Assembly: GCA_902806575.1 (NCBI GenBank)
Contig: CADCXD010000018.1
Location: forward strand, 2,976,001-3,040,000
DNA: 64,000 bases
Reading direction: 5' to 3'
Origin: Jackrogersella multiformis
Taxonomy: Eukaryota > Ascomycota > Sordariomycetes > Xylariales > Hypoxylaceae
Shown: positions 58,401 through 64,000 of the stretch, one piece after another
Numbering within the stretch: the stretch's first letter is position 1
Layout: each line of letters begins with the position of its first letter
Position numbers and translations under genes: made by a program
The notes under the pieces: model-generated
Told to the model about the DNA's origin: nothing
Database searches by the model: none
The model's input: the letters and a program-made list of their open reading frames with translations, nothing else

Positions 58401-60000
58401 TTGGTCCTACGTAGTACCTACCTAGGTAAAGAGATAGTATGTAGTTACCTAGAGAAAAATGAATAAGAGGCGATGACGTTCCTTTCCCTTTCCCCTTCCC
58501 CTTCACTGGTTCCCCTGAGGCGTCGCACACCGACGACGGACCCAAAGCGTACCTACATATCTGGGTTTTGCCTCTACCATGGTTTATTTTGAAGATCCAA
58601 TGCTCCCGTTAGGAGTCATGACGTCGAAGATACCATCATGTTCTTCCGCTCCCGATTTCCGGTTGGCAGGAACGTCGAGATACAACATGGCACCAGGGAA
58701 CAAGGAGCACAGCATACATACATACATACATACATACTCCCATCAAGAAACCCGCCTATCTAGCTTAAGTGCAGTAGTATGATAGGCACAAGGTTATCAT
58801 AGCAGATCATCAGATTGCGTCTTTGCATTGCATTAGGTACACGCGTGAGGGCTGTTCTTTCAGCGTCAAGATCACATACATACCTACATATGTATGAGCA
58901 TGCCGCACCCGTTCCGGACGCAGAAATTATGTTTGCCCTCTACGTCTCCTTTCCTTCTCCAGATCCTACCTATATGTATGCCTAGGTGCCTATGCATGTC
59001 TGTCAGATGATGTACGCCACCGTCGTCAACTCGAAACGCAGGCCGACGGCTACCTGCCGTGTCTAAGGCGCGCCACTTGCCTACCTACCCAGTATACCTA
59101 GGTACATTAGATAGTAATGAATCAGACCAAATTCCTCGATCAATCAATATGGAGAGAGTATGTAGGTAGGTAGGTAGGTATCTGCTTCAGCTATAACACA
59201 GCCTACCTACCTACCCGACTACCCGACTACCTAGAAGATAGTCCTCGTTCAAAAAGCCCTGGAGGTTATGTTTGGTCATTACCTACCTAGGTACCTAGGC
59301 GGTTATTACACGTACACATGCTCATCGTCACAGCAATGCACCTAGGTATCTGGTAGGTAAGTAGGTAGGTAGATAGGTGCATGATCTCACAGCACACTGG
59401 CTGTGTAGCCGACGAAAGACAAAAGACGAAACGTAGAAGACGAGACACGTTTGCTTTACACTGGAGGCTAGCCGTAAACTACAGGCGACGAGTTTGATCA
59501 GGTAAAAGAACTTGAGTTCGCAATAGCTACCTAGAACCTAGCCGTACGTACGTGAGTGAAGTGGTTGTGGGTGTGGTTGTGGGTTATGGTTGTGGTTATG
59601 TTGGGTAGAAGAACAATCATCCATAGCTTCGACTGGCCGACTGACTGACATCGACATGAATGACCCCGACTCTTCAGCGAATGCTTTGCTTTGTCTTGCT
59701 CTGCTCTGCATCCCCTTTTCTTACTGCCCGCCCGTCCTAGTCCTCACGAACATCATCATCACTGTCGTCTGTGCGTTACTCTCCTCCGGTGACATTCCCA
59801 CTTCGTGCTTTCGTATCATAGATTCTATTAGCTGTCCTAGTTGTCGTCATCATCATCATCGTCCCTCCCTCTATCAATAGCTAATAGGAGGAGTGTGACT
59901 AGAACGGCATCCGCGTCGGGCTATCCAGGCTGACCCTTCCGTCTGTGCCGACCCTCATGAGTATCGGCCACAGGTATTCATAGGACGGCCTTCGAGATTC
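58401..60000. other. Repeat-rich intergenic region downstream of BBC1
   Basis: It contains CCTAGG tracts near 58413-58424, 59096-59106 and 59281-59300, a (CATA)n microsatellite at 58713-58736, AGGT runs at 59160-59182, and a TGGTTGTGGGT repeat near 59563-59600. A 74-codon ATG frame at 59656-59880 is Cys/Leu-rich but matches no family that I recognise. The right end is probably the BBC1 3' region. Confidence 0.55.
58713..58736. repeat. (CATA)n microsatellite
   Basis: About six CATA units in a gene-free region. Confidence 0.85.
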
Positions 60001-63000
60001 CTAGTTCGAACTCCACCCGATCCAGCTACGCGGCATCACCCGCCAAATCTTAATCTCGCCACTTCTCAGGTCCTCAAGCTTGAAGCTTTCCTGCTTGACC
60101 TTCTTACTCTCACGACCTTGTTCCCACGCCCGTACCTTCTTCTTCGTGCCGTCCCATTCCGACACGATGGCCACGTGGTCCGGCTTGCCCACTTCCATGG
60201 AATACTTCGCATGCATAGGTCCATGCTTTCCTTGGAACTTGGCATTGCGGATGGAGAGGATATCTCCAGGTCGAATCTCGTCGTTTTGCTGTGTTGAAGC
60301 ATTGGCTAGATTGGCGTAAACCAAAGCACCGTAAGAACGTGTGCCAATTGGGAGTAGAGCATCTTTGAGAGGCTTGAGAAGCTCGAGGACCAACGCCTGC
60401 GGAGTCCCATCGCCAATAACAGAGTCTTTCCTTGTGCCAACCGCGCTAGCTAACGACCGACCAAACCGCTCATAAGCCTCCTCTAGCTCGTCCTGGCGAA
60501 GGGATCGAGGGGGGCCATCATGACGCTGCTCGAGCTGAACGCCCGGGAGATTCTGGGTATCGAAACGGACGGTGATGATCGTTTGCGAGTAATCTTGGAA
60601 CAGAATGAAAACTTCCTTGGCAACTGTCGTCCCGGAAGCTGACTCGTCACATTCGGTATAGATATCCCGCCTACCTTGGAAGACCGGAGGGAGTCCGTTC
60701 GGCTGAAGCCACCACTGCGTATGACCGGCTAGGTCGACTTCATTTGCCACGTAGCTAGTGTCCATAGATGGCCGAGAGGTATCGGCTGATCTCCTTCCAA
60801 CCTGTCTTTGGACGTCTAGTGATCTTCGAAGCGGTCCCCTATTAAGTGGCGGTGCCGGTGGGGGGCCCCTGTTAAGTGGAGGGGGCGGAGGGGGCGAGTG
60901 GTAGGCAGACATCGACTGCGGTGTTGGCGTTGGCTCATCCTCTGCGGCTACACCGGGGAGAAGTGAGGCGGCAAGACTTTGCGAGGCGTTGTAATTGTAA
61001 GGATCATAATCCTCGTCTTCAATAGAGTATGATGCTTCCTTCCCAGGTGGCGGTGGAGGAACAGCACGAGGCATGTCTACCGATAGTCTTGAGCTTGGCG
61101 CCGGGTGGCTCGGAACTGGCGGTGGGCCGGCTCTCGGAGCGCCGCCGCTCGGCATCGGTGGGGGCAAAGATGGCGGACCTTCGGTGACAGGCGAACGCAC
61201 CGGGGTGGTATCATCGAAGCTCGAATCCCGTGCATGAGCCTTGAGCGCATCCTTATGATGGACCGAAGATCCAATATCAGTGTCGTAGTCGCCTTCATAC
61301 TCCGTCACCTCGCCCTCTTCACCATTGTCCAATGCTCCGGGCCTCATCGGGGATGTGACCCGTTCGTCAGCTGTAGAAGATCGGCTCGGAGGACCACCCG
61401 GGGGTGGGGGAGGCGGGGGGCGGCCTTGAGTAAGGGGCGGTAGAGCAGCACCTGGGATAGGAGGTGGCGGACGGCTGTTTCTCTTACTCGGGTGTTGAGG
61501 AACAGGCGGTGAAGAAGGAAAGTTATCCTCCGCTGCGTAGGAAGTTCGTCTATTAGGCACCCGCGGCGATGTTGGAATCGTAGGAGATCCTAGGGGAGCT
61601 TGGGGAGCTCGACCCGTAGGGGGGGCTTCACCTCGAGGAGTTTCGAGAGCCCTCTGGGGATTCTCCGACATCTCATCATCGGATTCGGAACCTTGACTAG
61701 GTGAAGTTGCACCAGTAGGCGGAGGTGGAGGAGGTCGGGCTGGGAAGAGAATTAGCTTTCGTTTTGCAAATCAAAAGGGGCACGACTGACAGTCTGCAGG
61801 CACCTGAGGGGGTGCAGGTCGTCCTCCAGGAACAGGAGGCGGAGCACCAGCTGCTTTTGATAGAGCTACCCGTCGTGTTAACCGTCTTATAGTAGTCATA
61901 ATAAGACCAAGGGCACGCTTAGAGTATAACTTACGTTCTGTAGCCAAACCAGTCGGTTGGGCACTAACAACTGGTGTAGTGTCTTGCCCGCCTGGTTCGT
62001 CATGCTCGGATACGGCAGCTTCGGCAGCTTCTTCCTCTTGCTGCTTCGGCTTTCCCATCCCCGGTAGGGCCATCATAGTGGGTACCGGAGGGGCGGCCAT
62101 TCTAGACGACGAAGGCCTCTCGGAGAGTTCACTAGAACGACGCTCCGATGGTGGTGATACCTTCGGTTTCTTTGCTATGGCCGAGCTACCCATGGGAGCC
62201 ATTCCGGGGGGGCCGAACATGCTATGGAAGCCCATGCCACCGCTCATCTTTGCCATCCTAGCACGAAGCTCCTCTTTTCGTCTTACTTCGGGATCGACAT
62301 CATCAGCCTCCTCCCCCGCTTCCTCCTCTTCGCCCTCGGGGATTTCCGGCTCGGGGGCAGGTCCCCTGTGAGGACGGGATTTTTCATCACTGTCTTCCTT
62401 CTCAGTGAGATCTTCCTGCCCCTCCGTCGTATCCCCTGCGCCTGACATGTCCGCCTCGTTCCCATCGTTCTCAGCGGATGCTGTAGTAGATTTTCGTCGA
62501 ACGGACAATGACTGCCTGGGAGGTCTGGGCTCGTCGACGGATTTCTTGCTAGCAACCTCGGCTGTGTCTTGTCTCTCCAAAGGAGGTGGGGCATCTACAG
62601 CAGCCTCCTCTACTGGGGCGGGACTCTCACTCTCGGTACGCTTTTTCGGGGGACGCTTAGGTTTCTCCTTCTTCGCCACAGCGTCCGCATGCCGCTGAGC
62701 TGCTTCAGCCTGCTGCTTCTGGAGCAAAGCGATCCGCTCCTTCAAACTGGTTGGCTTGGGCTGGTCCTCTGCTTGACCTTCGGCGGTACTCGTAGGAACA
62801 AGCCCGGCTTTCTCCGCATTTTCTAGAGCTTCGGCCTCTTTAGCTTTAATCTCGGGATCTTCATCTCGCCTGTAAACCTTTGCGGTAGGTACGTCACGAG
62901 GAGGAGGGACGTAAGCATTCCTACTCGGGGGAGGAGCAACGAATGGCTTCTTGACGAAGCCGGAACTACCGGAGCTTAACTTGCCAGGCTTAAAAGGCGC

Positions 63001-63648
63001 AACAGGAGGTGCGGCTGGCTTGTTGAAAGCGGCTATACGATCTCTGAACGAGTTGATGGCGGGCTTCTCGGACACGGGAGGGGCGGGCCGAGCCGCAGCG
63101 GTCGCTGGAGCTTTCTGCGCCGCGTGAGTAGCGACAGGCGGGCTTGAAGGCTCAGGCATCTTAGGTTCGACAGGGACAAGGACAGGGACAGGGACAGGAG
63201 CTGGAATGGGAGCCGGCTCTGGTGGTTTAGCTACAGGAGCAACGGGAGTAGGAGGAGAGCGGGGTACTGGCGGCGGGAGAGATGGTGAAGCAATATGTGG
63301 TTCTTCGTAAGCCACGTCTGAGTATATATCCACATGTTCCTCCATTGGCGGAGACTCATATGGAGCAGCAGGCGGCGGTGGCGGAGGAGAGGAGGCAGTG
63401 GGTTCCGTCTCCTTCTTACGGGTTCTCGTTGGGCGCGGCGGGGCAGTTGGTTCATATTTCTCCACGAAGTTCCGGGGAAAGATTCCCTCTTGCTTCACAC
63501 CCAAGCCATCAACATATTCGCCACTGTACCAGGCATCATCCTCCTCGTCAGTGACAGTTATGATTTGACCGATGACGAAGGGTAGGTCGTCTTCGTGGGA
63601 CGAGGTATACTCGTAGACGGCCTTTACTTTGAATGGCACGGCCGCCAT
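60001..63648 (-). CDS. Bbc1/Mti1-type SH3 protein of cortical actin patches
   Basis: Three exons, 63648-61935, 61850-61791 and 61739-60001, give 1,170 residues, as in yeast Bbc1 (1,157). Introns are 84 nt (GTAAGT, a multiple of three and stop-free) and 51 nt (GTCAGT, a less usual donor chosen because it alone restores phase). Residues 4-66 are an SH3 domain with YEYTSSHEDDLPF, the DDAWYSGEY core and GIFPRNFVEKYEP. A very long Pro-rich, charged region follows, with a (PV)n stretch near residue 155 and a PPPP-rich linker around residues 575-860. The last roughly 300 residues form the conserved C-terminal globular domain, with WWLQPNGLPP and, near the end, RPGDILSIRNAKFQGKHG and DHVAIVSEWDG. Yeast Bbc1 restrains Las17/WASP and type I myosins at endocytic sites. 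The 60-nt middle exon is the least certain part. Confidence 0.9.
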
Positions 63649-63692
63649 GTTGCATCAGCGTCAGCGTCGTTGAGTTGCCGCGTGGTGGGACT

Positions 63693-63735
63693 GGAACTAG
63701 AACTAGAACTAGAACTAGAACTAGAACTAGAACTC
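63693..63735. repeat. Hexamer tandem repeat (GAACTA)7
   Basis: About seven exact units lie directly upstream of BBC1 and are probably part of its 5' leader or core promoter. Confidence 0.9.
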
Positions 63736-63750
63736 GGATCTTAGGAATTT

Positions 63751-63786
63751 CGATGTACGATGTGCGATGTGCGATGTGCGATGATG
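63751..63786. repeat. 7-nt tandem repeat (CGATGTG)n
   Basis: About five units (CGATGTA then CGATGTG x3, ending CGATGATG) lie near the BBC1 promoter. Confidence 0.8.
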
Positions 63787-64000
63787 TACAATTGGGCGGG
63801 GTTCGTAGATTGGTAAACGGAAACGGATGCGGCAGTATGATGATGACGATGATGTGCTAAAAAGATATTGTTTCTTCTTTTTTTAGCTGCCAAAGATGGA
63901 ACGAGGTTTCTGATCTCGAGTGGTTAAAACAATCAAAGGTCAAAGGGTAAGCTTGGGGAGTGTATAGTGTATCACAACTGGACAAATTAGGTGGAAGGTG

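Larger units (their letters stand above)
63649..64000. promoter_or_regulatory. Upstream region of BBC1 with two tandem arrays
   Basis: It holds a GAACTA hexamer array of about seven units (63693-63735), starting 45 nt from the start codon, and a 7-nt CGATGTG array (63751-63786). A T-rich run lies near 63870-63885. No other gene is visible before the window end. Confidence 0.6.

Noticed and set aside
59656..59880. Small Cys/Leu-rich membrane protein
   Set aside because: One hydrophobic stretch looked like a Pmp3/Sna protein, but the order of residues does not fit and the tail reads a CAT repeat as His.

Overview
The window is nuclear DNA of a filamentous ascomycete (Pezizomycotina, most likely Sordariomycetes; I cannot name the genus). 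The grounds are: short phase-consistent GT..AG introns of about 50-130 nt with CTAAC/CTRAY-like branch sites; fungal-only families (a rhodopsin-fold membrane protein, a Zn2Cys6 regulator, Bbc1, Bfr1); and fungal versions of general eukaryotic genes. Exon joins were worked out by hand from splice consensus and reading phase. They are models, not transcript evidence.

Layout, left to right. 2.4-4.0 kb, minus: BFR1. 4.8-5.8 kb, plus: RPB5, divergent from BFR1. 7.6-9.2 kb, minus: rhodopsin-domain membrane protein. 9.2-15.5 kb: gene-free, repeat-rich. 15.5-19.3 kb, minus: tubulin cofactor D. 19.9-21.5 kb, minus: JMJD5/KDM8-type JmjC oxygenase. 22.3-24.9 kb, plus: CDC45, divergent from the JmjC gene. 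27.4-28.3 kb, plus: NCS-1/Frq1 calcium sensor. 30.9-33.1 kb, minus: long-chain acyl-CoA synthetase. 34.7-35.6 kb, plus: Rkm5-like lysine methyltransferase. 37.6-40.3 kb or further, minus: Zn2Cys6 transcription factor with an unresolved N-terminus. 44.2-45.9 kb, plus: spartin/senescence-domain protein. 46.9-49.3 kb, plus: gamma-tubulin complex protein GCP4. 51.0-52.4 kb, minus: unrecognised fungal protein. 60.0-63.6 kb, minus: Bbc1, an SH3 actin-patch protein.

The genes are unrelated housekeeping or signalling genes, not a cluster. Two act on microtubules (TBCD, GCP4), but they lie about 27 kb apart. I saw no convincing tRNA, rRNA, CRISPR array or intact transposon.

More than half of the window is gene-free. 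These spacers hold the most unusual feature: dozens of dispersed, self-complementary tracts built from ACCT/AGGT tetramers around CCTAGG. I found none inside exons. A rarer palindrome (ACACTAGTGT), many unrelated 7-nt tandem repeats near genes, an AT-rich island at 29.3-29.8 kb, and an ORF-dense stretch at 54.6-58.4 kb that nearly lacks the CCTAGG tracts are the other signals worth following.
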